Of a stretch of 11,305 bases of DNA, positions 1 to 5,555 are shown one piece after another. This stretch comes from Candidatus Njordarchaeota archaeon (lineage in GTDB: Archaea > Asgardarchaeota > Njordarchaeia > Njordarchaeales > JAHKLH01). Each line of letters starts with the position of its first letter. Position 1 is the first letter of the stretch. The stretch is taken from assembly GCA_029856635.1 (NCBI GenBank), contig JAHKLH010000031.1, forward strand, positions 1-11,305, written 5' to 3'. The notes below the pieces were generated by a model that was given only the letters and a program-made list of their open reading frames with translations, did not search any database and was not told where the DNA came from. Position numbers and translations under genes: made by a program.

Positions 1-57
1 CATGAAGCTAGTTATATTGTGATTAAGCGCGGTGAGAGTATGCAGGCTACGGTATAG
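1..57 (+). CDS. possible 3' end of an unidentified gene
   Basis: Frame 1 is open from the window edge to a TAG at 55-57 and would encode the last 18 residues of a protein (HEASYIVIKRGESMQATV). No family can be recognised from so short a tail, and the other two plus frames close almost at once. Bases 58-205 hold nothing else I can support; they become very AT-rich towards the next gene's promoter. An open frame of this length can occur by chance, so this is a weak call. Confidence 0.2.
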   Translation, partial: HEASYIVIKRGESMQATV

Positions 58-205
58 GGCTTATCTGGTGATTAATTTAGGCTTAAGGCAATGTATTTAT
101 GCGAGTCTAAACCATACCAGCGATAGCAAATGCTTTGATTTGTCAATATAATAAATCTTTATTTATTGATTGTACATGTTATTAAAAAATAGCAAATATA
201 AAATA

Positions 206-225
206 ACAAATTGCGGTGCATTTGT
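206..225 (+). promoter_or_regulatory. hairpin abutting the start codon, with the SD bases in its loop
   Basis: ACAAA (206-210) pairs with TTTGT (221-225), and TGC (212-214) pairs with GCA (218-220), leaving a GGT loop and one bulged T. The next base, 226, starts the ATG. The loop and its 3' neighbour form GGTG, the Shine-Dalgarno match of the following gene. In RNA this could gate translation; in DNA it would be a near-palindromic protein site just downstream of a TATA-like stretch (about 193-205). Confidence 0.4.
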
Positions 226-459
226 ATGGAATATTACCCTGAAGTCATGATAAGTTGGGCATTTCTCTCTTTGTTTTTTGCCGTAATTTGGTGGATCATT
301 GCGATATTCCTATGTGTTTGGGTTTATCAGGACGCAAAGAAGAGATATCCTCCAGAATCTGCCGAACCTGTGATTTGGCTGTTAATTGTATTATTAACAG
401 GACTTCTTGGTTTAATAATTTATCTGATCGTGCGCCCAGAAGAAAAGACCGTGATATAA
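226..459 (+). CDS. small two-helix membrane protein (PLDc_N-like architecture)
   Basis: A 77-residue integral membrane protein of unknown function. Helix 1 spans about residues 10-33 (Trp/Phe-rich, FFAVIWWIIAIFLCVW). It is followed by a basic turn, VYQDAKKRYPPES, and helix 2 at about 43-69 (VIWLLIVLLTGLLGLIIYLIV) ending in RPEEK. The order helix, Y-x-DA-(K/R)-R loop, then a Leu/Gly helix ending in R-x-E resembles the small archaeal proteins related to the phospholipase D nuclease N-terminal (PLDc_N) membrane segment; that link is from memory of the pattern. The ATG at 226 is preferred over an upstream in-frame TTG at 211 because GGTG lies 7-8 bases before it. A T-rich stretch follows the gene, so it is probably monocistronic. 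Confidence 0.7.
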   Translation: MEYYPEVMISWAFLSLFFAVIWWIIAIFLCVWVYQDAKKRYPPESAEPVIWLLIVLLTGLLGLIIYLIVRPEEKTVI

Positions 460-473
460 AAGGCGCTCATTCA

Positions 474-512
474 GTTTTATTTTTATTTCTGCTTTCTCTC
501 ACATTTTTTATA
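474..512 (+). terminator. T-rich transcription terminator
   Basis: Repeated T tracts (GTTTTATTTTTATTTC, then TTCTCTCACATTTTTT) begin 15 bases after the stop of the small membrane protein. Archaeal RNA polymerase terminates at T-rich tracts without needing a hairpin, so this is a plausible terminator for that gene. Confidence 0.45.
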
Positions 513-564
513 CTAAACTAACAATATAACTCAATATACTCCATTAGTATTTTGAAATACGATT

Positions 565-1155
565 GTGATTGTGCAGATACACAAATGCGTAGGTTTACTA
601 TTAGCGGTTTTATTTTCGAACATCTTCCTATCTAGCAATTTTATGTGCAACAATAACAAACCAAGTTATATATGAATTCCCATTCCGACAGCAGTATAAC
701 GTAACAATTGATGTGGAGATACATAGGAGTAATTATCCCGGAGGAACGATCTATATAATCTTTTATGGTAGCTTCGAAGGCCCAGGAACTGTGAAAGTGT
801 TTATAGACTACATTGATTACAAGTTTGACTGGGACGAGGAATATTATCAGATTTTGTATATATCCATGTATCTCAACCCAGCGACACACGTAAATACATT
901 AGAGAAACAATATACGCAATTCCATCTAATGCATCCATAGAATCACATGTTTTTGAATATGCTGCATTCTCCGATGTAATATTGGGAAATGAAACTATTA
1001 GAAATGGAACAGTGATTGAAAGCCTTCATCTTGAGATAAAATAAAAACCATCCTTCTCTATCTGGCTATCAGCAGTGAACTATATCATAGCCGCATTATC
1101 AATTACAATGCTTGGTGCAGCAATAATATTACATAAACGCATGAGAACCAGATAA
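565..1155 (+). pseudogene. decayed gene for a secreted protein with a C-terminal membrane anchor
   Basis: Three pieces in two alternating frames join into one plausible exported protein. Frame 1 from GTG 565 or 571 encodes a signal-peptide-like start (QIHKCVGLLLAVLFSNIFLS). Frame 2 from about 605 continues as a beta-rich ectodomain (TITNQVIYEFPF, YNVTIDVEIHRSN, GTIYIIFYGSFEG, TVKVFIDYIDYKF) up to about 870. Frame 1 then resumes (DTRKYIRETIYAIPSNAS, VFEYAAFSDVILGNETI) until a TAA at 1042-1044. After that stop the same frame encodes a transmembrane helix (WLSAVNYIIAALSITMLGAA) and a basic tail, HKRMRTR, ending at TAA 1153-1155. This is the layout of a type I membrane protein: signal peptide, ectodomain, anchor, positive cytoplasmic tail. 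At least two frameshifts (about 605-650 and 855-880) and one nonsense codon break it. No family is recognised and no SD is evident. Confidence 0.6.
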
Positions 1156-1185
1156 ATAAGATTTTTATTTTTCGTGTGAAAACTC

Positions 1186-2754
1186 TCATTCAAAACCTAT
1201 CTTTGGATATTCAAAGTACCTGATCCAATCTAAATCACACATAGGCCCAACTAGCTTCCGAATATCCTCAATGTCATAAAGAAGCATTGCAAGACGCTCC
1301 ACAGCGAGACCCCACGCAATAGCATTACATTTAATTCCATACGGATGAAGACACTCAGGTCTAAATAATCCGCTATTCCCAACCTCTATCCACTTCTTAA
1401 GCCTTGGATGCCATGCAAATATTTCCATTGATGGCTCTGTATATGGATTGTATGTCGGTTTAAATCGTAATTTTTTGATGCCCATCTTCCTATAGAATTC
1501 GGATATGTAACCCATTAAACTGCGTAATGTTAAATTTTCGTGCAGCACCACCCCTTCGACTTGATGAAACTCAGCTAAATGCTTCCAATCAATTGTTTCG
1601 TTTCTAAATACTCTTCCGATACAGAAGAATTTGACTGGTGGTTTTACTTTTCCTTTTCTGATTAAATTACATATTATTCGGAAGGTCACTGCGGTTGTGT
1701 GTGTCCTTAATAATAATCGAAGTGCTTCATTTGGGTCCCATGGTTGTTGCCATCCCGTTGACCCAGTATCTCCTCCAGTTTCTTGAACTTCTTTAACTAC
1801 TTTGATGAGTTCTTCATCTTCTACGAATCCTTTCTCTGGCTTCTCAATATAGAATGTGGCTTGTAATTCGCGTGCGGGGTGATCTTGAGGAATCCACATA
1901 GCGTCCATATTATAGAATGCTAATTCGACCCAAGGTCCTCGCATTTCTCTGAATCCCATTTCGAGGAATACTTTTCTGATTTTCTCCATGATTACTCTGA
2001 GTGGATGTTTTCTGCCGCCGTATACTTTTGGAACAAATGCATATACGTCGTACCATCGTATTGGTTTTGTTTTCCAGATGCCGCTTTTGATTACTTCTGG
2101 TGTTATTTGTTCGATTACTTCTACTTCAGGTATTCCGAGTTTAATGAGTTCTTCTCCTTTTGGTGTTAGTGCGATTTTCCATCGTCGTTCTACAATTTTG
2201 CGTGCTAATCCACGTAAAATTAATTCTTTCCATGTTTTTATGTCTTCTGTGATTATTTTTCCTTTTTCGAGAAGATTTTTCATTAATTGAACGCTCGATA
2301 ATTCTTTAACTTTTTTCCCTAAATCTGTTATTTCGACTAATTTCTGGTTTCCTTCTTTTTTCACTTCTATGAACCCTTGTTTGATGAGGATTCCTATTGC
2401 CGCGTTTACTTCTTCTCTTTCTAGGCCAGAATGTTCGAATAGGTCTCTTAATGAGACTTTATTTTTCTTCTTTAATAAATCTAATATTGCTTGTTCAGGT
2501 AGGACTCGATTCTTGTATTTTAGACCTTTCTCTGTTGGAATTATACACTGATATTCTTCTGGCTCTCTTTTCACTAAGCCTTTGTTTTCGAGCCAAAGTG
2601 CTGCTCTTGATACTTCTGCAATGTCAGATTTAATTGCTTTTGCTAGTTCATCAATATACGCATTTTTTATTCCTCGCTCAGCGAAATATTTGATTACTTT
2701 CCGTTCGCTCGAAGATAACATCATCATTATTTCTCTTATGTCCATTTTGCTCAT
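1186..2754 (-). CDS. pheS: phenylalanine--tRNA ligase, alpha subunit (archaeal type)
   Basis: Catalytic subunit of the cytoplasmic (alpha-beta)2 enzyme that charges tRNA-Phe. The 522-residue product starts with about 240 residues of repeated winged-helix-like modules (SSSERKVIKYFAE, VSLRDLFEHSGLEREEV), as in archaeal and eukaryotic alpha subunits. The class II synthetase core follows: motif 1 begins near H250 (HPLRVIMEKIRKVFLEMGF), motif 2 has FRNETIDWKHLAEFHQVEG with its Arg near 384, and motif 3 is GLAVERLAMLLY with its Arg near 487. The frame is open upstream to 2829, but that extension (NIFLVFVIKIGCYL) is unlike the family and overlaps an opposite-strand C/D sRNA. I therefore start at the ATG at 2754; 2745 is an alternative. 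pheT is not adjacent. The catalytic half is intact and ends at FEYPKIGFE. Confidence 0.95.
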   Translation of the reverse strand: MSKMDIREIMMMLSSSERKVIKYFAERGIKNAYIDELAKAIKSDIAEVSRAALWLENKGLVKREPEEYQCIIPTEKGLKYKNRVLPEQAILDLLKKKNKVSLRDLFEHSGLEREEVNAAIGILIKQGFIEVKKEGNQKLVEITDLGKKVKELSSVQLMKNLLEKGKIITEDIKTWKELILRGLARKIVERRWKIALTPKGEELIKLGIPEVEVIEQITPEVIKSGIWKTKPIRWYDVYAFVPKVYGGRKHPLRVIMEKIRKVFLEMGFREMRGPWVELAFYNMDAMWIPQDHPARELQATFYIEKPEKGFVEDEELIKVVKEVQETGGDTGSTGWQQPWDPNEALRLLLRTHTTAVTFRIICNLIRKGKVKPPVKFFCIGRVFRNETIDWKHLAEFHQVEGVVLHENLTLRSLMGYISEFYRKMGIKKLRFKPTYNPYTEPSMEIFAWHPRLKKWIEVGNSGLFRPECLHPYGIKCNAIAWGLAVERLAMLLYDIEDIRKLVGPMCDLDWIRYFEYPKIGFE

Positions 2755-2789
2755 CAGATAACATCCTATTTTTATCACAAAAACCAAAA

Positions 2790-2799
2790 AAATATTATT
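2790..2799. promoter_or_regulatory. shared AT-rich TATA region between pheS and sRNA A
   Basis: AATATTATTC, preceded by seven As, lies about 35-45 bases upstream of the pheS ATG on the minus strand and 15-24 bases before the C box of the plus-strand sRNA. The AATATT core is palindromic, so one AT-rich block could serve both divergent transcripts. The assignment rests on spacing alone. Confidence 0.35.
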
Positions 2800-2813
2800 C
2801 TTTATCTGTTTTG

Positions 2814-2861
2814 GTGATGAATAGCCCATTGCTGATATATGATGAAAGCGGCCGTATCTGA
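2814..2861 (+). ncRNA. box C/D guide sRNA A
   Basis: All four boxes are perfect and regularly spaced: C box GTGATGA (2814-2820), 11-nt guide ATAGCCCATTG (2821-2831), D' CTGA (2832-2835), 4-nt spacer TATA, C' TGATGA (2840-2845), 12-nt guide AAGCGGCCGTAT (2846-2857), D CTGA (2858-2861). Such RNAs assemble with L7Ae, Nop5 and fibrillarin and direct 2'-O-methylation opposite the fifth guide base before D or D'. The D guide can pair over ten bases (one G-U) with the conserved 16S segment GUACGGCCGC of helix 27 (E. coli 890-899), predicting methylation at the equivalent of G894; the rRNA is recalled, not in this window. The gene is divergent to pheS and convergent with the aminotransferase. Flanking terminal-stem pairing is weak. 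No protein reading is needed here. Confidence 0.85.
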
Positions 2862-2898
2862 GCTTATTTGAAATGTTATTAAAGAAATTTAAAACATT

Positions 2899-4044
2899 TC
2901 ATTTCTGTATTTCGTCGTAGTATTGAAGTATTCGATCGATGCCTTCTCTAAATATTTCTGGTTCGACTGCTGTGGTTATGCGTATATATTCATCCCATTT
3001 TGTTCCAAAATCAGCTCCAACTGCTACAGCGACCTTCTTCTTTTCTAGAAGTTCAAATGCAAATTTCTTGGAATCTATTCTGGGAAGAGGGAACCACGCG
3101 TAGATTCCTCCTTTTGGTTTTTCCCAAGTAATTCCTCTTTCTTTTAGTTTCTTATCAAGGTATTGAATATTCTCCTTTATCACAGAAATCCATTTGCTGA
3201 TATACTCTTCTTCGATTCTATCTCTGATACATACTAGTGCAACATATTGAGCAAAAGAAGTTGGACATACGCAGGTGTGAAGTTGTAAGATTGTTAGTTC
3301 TTTTGCGATTTGTTTATCAGGCGCGACAATATATCCTATTCTCAGTCCAGTAAGTGCATAAGTTTTCGATAGTGAAAAAACCGTGAAAACACAATCTTTT
3401 TTAATTGATGCTATGGAGATGTGCTTTCCTTCTAATATGAAATCCTCGTATACTTCATCGCTTATTATGTATGCTGAATAATCTTCGGCAAAATCTAGAA
3501 TTTCTTTTAACTGTTTTTCACTAAAAATGTATCCAGAGGGATTTGATGGTGAGTTAATAACAATTGCTTTTAGTTCTTTTCCCTTCCTTTTGAGTCCCTC
3601 TCTAGCTTTTTGTAGTGCTTCATATCCATATTTCTTTTCATCTATCCAAACAAGATTCGCTTCTGCAACTCGTATAACTGATGGATAAGCGAACCACCCT
3701 GGATTAGGAATAGTGATTACTTCCCCTTTTGCAATTAAACGAAAAATTAAATGTAATGCACCAGTTCCACCGACCGTCACAATAATCTCACTTGGATCTG
3801 TATCAATCTTGTTTTTTCTTCGTAGTTTATCAGATATAGCCTCACGAAGTTCTTGAAGCCCTGCTGGTGGAGTGTATCGTGTATATCCTTTGTTAAATGC
3901 CTCTAGAAGAGCCTCGCGAATTTTTTTAGATGGAGGAAAAGCTGGTTCTCCCCAGGAAAGTTTAATAATATCTGGAGCTTTCGCTTTTGCAATAACTCTA
4001 TCAGTGTGCGTAATTATCCTCTTAAAATCAAAGCTCCAGTGCAT
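2899..4044 (-). CDS. PLP-dependent class I/II aminotransferase
   Basis: A 381-residue fold-type I aminotransferase that moves an amino group between an amino acid and a 2-oxo acid. The expected landmarks appear in order: an N-terminal IIKLSWGEPAFPP (substrate-side Gly-x-Pro segment), YTRYTPPAGLQELREAI, the cofactor-binding VTVGGTGALHLIFRLI, the INSPSNPSG Asn-Pro motif, IISDEVYEDF with the Asp that holds the pyridine nitrogen, and SLSKTYALTGLRIGY with the Schiff-base Lys near 227. A C-terminal YIRITTAVE carries the substrate-carboxylate Arg. Length and motifs fit the COG0436/AspC-like group; the substrate (aspartate, aromatic, alanine or other) cannot be read off. An in-frame GTG at 4053 is the only upstream alternative. 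I prefer ATG 4044 because a GTGAT Shine-Dalgarno match lies four bases before it. It stands alone, with a C/D sRNA on each side. Confidence 0.9.
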   Translation of the reverse strand: MHWSFDFKRIITHTDRVIAKAKAPDIIKLSWGEPAFPPSKKIREALLEAFNKGYTRYTPPAGLQELREAISDKLRRKNKIDTDPSEIIVTVGGTGALHLIFRLIAKGEVITIPNPGWFAYPSVIRVAEANLVWIDEKKYGYEALQKAREGLKRKGKELKAIVINSPSNPSGYIFSEKQLKEILDFAEDYSAYIISDEVYEDFILEGKHISIASIKKDCVFTVFSLSKTYALTGLRIGYIVAPDKQIAKELTILQLHTCVCPTSFAQYVALVCIRDRIEEEYISKWISVIKENIQYLDKKLKERGITWEKPKGGIYAWFPLPRIDSKKFAFELLEKKKVAVAVGADFGTKWDEYIRITTAVEPEIFREGIDRILQYYDEIQK

Positions 4045-4055
4045 TCTTATCACAC

Positions 4056-4066
4056 TTTTTAAAATA
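4056..4066 (+). promoter_or_regulatory. TATA-like box of sRNA B
   Basis: TTTTTAAAATA lies about 25-30 bases upstream of the sRNA B C-box region, the usual TATA-to-start distance in archaea. It also lies just upstream of the divergent aminotransferase start, so it may not belong only to the sRNA. Confidence 0.35.
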
Positions 4067-4086
4067 AATTAATGATTTTTCTAATT

Positions 4087-4138
4087 TGGATGAGGAATAC
4101 TTCCCCAGCTGAATTGTGATGAAAGCCCATTAATCTGA
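4087..4138 (+). ncRNA. box C/D guide sRNA B
   Basis: The order is C box TGGATGA (4087-4093, degenerate in its first three bases), 15-nt guide GGAATACTTCCCCAG, D' CTGA (4109-4112), 4-nt spacer ATTG, C' TGATGA (4117-4122), 12-nt guide AAGCCCATTAAT (4123-4134), D CTGA (4135-4138). The C', D guide and D are exact, with the same 4-nt spacer and 12-nt D guide as sRNAs A and C; the C box is weaker. Its D guide shares AGCCCATT with the D' guide of sRNA A, so the two may modify sites two bases apart. It lies between the 3' end of the membrane-protein gene and the divergent aminotransferase start. Targets are unassigned. Confidence 0.75.
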
Positions 4139-4145
4139 CTTAATT

Positions 4146-4694
4146 TTATTTCCATACTTTTCTTACTATGGTTGTCTCGTCAATAGTTCTTATGATAGCC
4201 CATAGAATTACAAGTATGAATCTACGTATTTCATAATCAAATAATCCATATAGGCTGATAAATAAGAAAAGTCCAGTGAAAACAATATCTGTTAGCAGAA
4301 AATAATGAAACATGTTACGTTCTTTTTGACTTAGTGTGTTCCTATAGTCATTGTATGCTCTGAGACACCACATGAAATCAATAAACCAATAAACTGAGAG
4401 TAGTAAACAATATCTGTAAGGATTACTGATTTCGATGAAAAGATTACATATGACCAATGCCATTACTAAGTGTATGAAAATCCACTTCACTGATTTTGCT
4501 GGATATCGAGTATAATATTCGTACCACATGAAATAAAAATCGATTGCAATTATTAAAGTTATTATGTAAAATATTAGCTCTTCTCCCCATGCTTCAAATA
4601 TACTAAATCTTGTTAATGAAAAACCTATGATTACTCCATAAACAGTTTGAAATAAGATATGTTCAACTTCAAGCACCTTTTTTCCTTTAAGCAT
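4146..4694 (-). CDS. multi-pass membrane protein of unknown function
   Basis: A 182-residue protein that is almost entirely membrane. About six hydrophobic helices can be seen near residues 10-30, 36-56, 68-90, 93-112, 129-152 and 157-173, joined by short charged loops such as YTRYPAKSVK and RAYNDYRNTLSQKERN. Membrane-edge aromatics are frequent (FYFMWYEYY, VYWFIDFMW). I do not recognise the family. The ATG at 4694 is supported by GGTG eight bases upstream and an AT-rich TATA-like run (TTTAAAAAATAAG) about 25-35 bases upstream. It ends eight bases from the D box of the opposite-strand sRNA B. Nothing in the neighbourhood suggests its role. Confidence 0.7.
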   Translation of the reverse strand: MLKGKKVLEVEHILFQTVYGVIIGFSLTRFSIFEAWGEELIFYIITLIIAIDFYFMWYEYYTRYPAKSVKWIFIHLVMALVICNLFIEISNPYRYCLLLSVYWFIDFMWCLRAYNDYRNTLSQKERNMFHYFLLTDIVFTGLFLFISLYGLFDYEIRRFILVILWAIIRTIDETTIVRKVWK

Positions 4695-5028
4695 AAATTG
4701 AACACCAATAAGAAATCTTATTTTTTAAAGCATGCGTAATGATTACTTTATTCGCTCATGACAACTTTTTTGGGTACATTTTTATCTGAGGAATTTCGTG
4801 TTTCGTCTGGTTTTAATTTGAATAGCGAATAGCTTGAATTTCTGCATTAAAATTGAGAGAGCAATAAATCCGTGTTAAATTTGATGATTAAGCAAACGAT
4901 GAAATTAGGAAAACTTAAAAAAGTGCCAAAAAAAGATGTCAAGAGCAACTTTATTTAAGAAGATCATAGTTCATACTTTAAATATGAGCCGTCGAGAACC
5001 ACACTTAATGTTAGAAATCAAATGATAT
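4695..5028. other. non-coding stretch, no supported gene
   Basis: This is AT-rich sequence between the membrane-protein start and the next small gene. On the plus strand only two very short ATG frames occur (24 codons from 4757 and 29 codons from 4936), neither with a ribosome site or recognisable sequence. No C/D boxes, tRNA-like fold or notable repeat is visible. Its left end should contain the promoter of the 182-residue membrane protein. Confidence 0.5.
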
Positions 5029-5232
5029 TTACGAATATTCTCTTGCTTTTTTAACAGCATCAAATACTATTTCCCAAATGGATAATGCTGCTAAGAAGCT
5101 TCCAGCGAATGAAATCAAGCTTCCAAATAAAACTGCAGCAAAGTTCGCAAAGAGAAGAATCATTGTTGCTCCAGTAATTACTAGCAATATCGATACTGAG
5201 AAAACAAGAAAAAGCCATAGGTTCCACTTCAT
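5029..5232 (-). CDS. small two-helix membrane protein
   Basis: A 67-residue hydrophobic protein of unknown function. Helix 1 is about residues 5-29 (LWLFLVFSVSILLVITGATMILLF) and helix 2 about 32-58, rich in Ala, Gly and Ser (AAVLFGSLISFAGSFLAAL). A short basic tail, DAVKKAREYS, probably faces the cytoplasm. A Shine-Dalgarno match, GTGAT, sits five bases before the ATG, and a TATA-like TTATAATTT lies about 23-31 bases upstream. That promoter lies in the left copy of a direct repeat flanking an inverted-repeat element. Small size lowers certainty, but the ribosome site, promoter spacing and membrane pattern agree. Confidence 0.6.
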   Translation of the reverse strand: MKWNLWLFLVFSVSILLVITGATMILLFANFAAVLFGSLISFAGSFLAALSIWEIVFDAVKKAREYS

Positions 5233-5254
5233 TTTTTATCACTTTTCATTCTAA

Positions 5255-5278
5255 AATTATAAATTATCATAAAAGTAA
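5255..5278. repeat. left direct repeat flanking the inverted-repeat element
   Basis: It begins AATTATAAATTATCATA and ends GTAA immediately before the left terminal inverted repeat. The first 17 bases are identical to 5454-5470, and the last four, GTAA, recur at 5476-5479. Read on the minus strand, it contains the TATA-like promoter of the 67-residue membrane protein. It is probably a diverged target-site duplication. Confidence 0.55.
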
Positions 5279-5453
5279 CGCACATCTTCCATTGATTGTT
5301 CTTAAGTACATGCTTCCGTCTTGCAGGGTTCTTGCGGTGTTTTGTCAGGGAAAAAGCGTCTTGTAAACAACCGTGGATAACCACTGTTTGATCATCAAAG
5401 CATGAAAAAATACCGAAAGTGTATAAACCTAAGAACACACGGGAAAATGTGCG
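5279..5453. mobile_element. 175-bp MITE-like inverted-repeat element
   Basis: The ends are imperfect terminal inverted repeats. The left arm 5279-5311 begins CGCACATCTTCC; the reverse complement of the right arm 5423-5453 begins CGCACATTTTCC. Both arms then share TGTTCTTA, giving about 25 matches over 33 aligned columns with one 2-base gap. An inner pair, CATGCTT (5309-5315) and AAGCATG (5398-5404), lengthens the fold. The core holds further short hairpins, such as GTGG-ATAA-CCAC at 5373-5384. The core is more GC-rich than its surroundings and has no coding capacity that I credit. Direct repeats of 24-26 bp abut both ends, as after insertion. It could instead be a gene for a structured RNA. 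No second copy is in the window. Confidence 0.55.
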
Positions 5454-5479
5454 AATTATAAATTATCATACATAGGTAA
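5454..5479. repeat. right direct repeat flanking the inverted-repeat element
   Basis: This starts right after the right terminal inverted repeat with the same 17 bases as the left copy, then CATAGGTAA where the left has AAAGTAA. The small difference suggests an old duplication. It carries the same minus-strand TATA-like sequence, so it could also promote transcription leftwards through the element. Confidence 0.5.
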
Positions 5480-5539
5480 TTTCCTGTGTTCTATTTTGCT
5501 TTGTATACATAAATAAAGATAAACAAGATAAAGATACGC

Positions 5540-5555
5540 AAGCTAACTTAAGCTT
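5540..5555 (-). terminator. possible terminator hairpin overlapping the ribB stop
   Basis: AAGCT (5540-5544) and AGCTT (5551-5555) form a five-base stem with a six-base loop across the end of ribB. The minus-strand ten-mer CTTAAGTTAG here also occurs just after the DUF1512 stop (7166-7175). The stem is short and there is no strong T tract, so this is tentative. Confidence 0.25.

Noticed and set aside
1..130. Possible tRNA or other structured RNA near the window start (GGTAT...ATACC pairings)
   Set aside because: There is no T-loop GTTCRA consensus, no anticodon stem and no four-arm fold.
2755..2829. N-terminal 25-residue extension of PheS
   Set aside because: It has no family resemblance, overlaps the well-formed opposite-strand C/D sRNA, and an internal ATG at 2754 starts a typical archaeal PheS.
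5344..5397. Possible minus-strand C/D sRNA (TGATGA and CTGA)
   Set aside because: The boxes are 44 bases apart with no D' or C' between them, and the first base of the C box is not a purine.
5229..5438. 69-codon minus-strand open frame across the inverted-repeat element
   Set aside because: No ribosome site or family resemblance. It runs through the terminal repeats and into the start of the small membrane gene; the DNA is better explained by its inverted-repeat structure.
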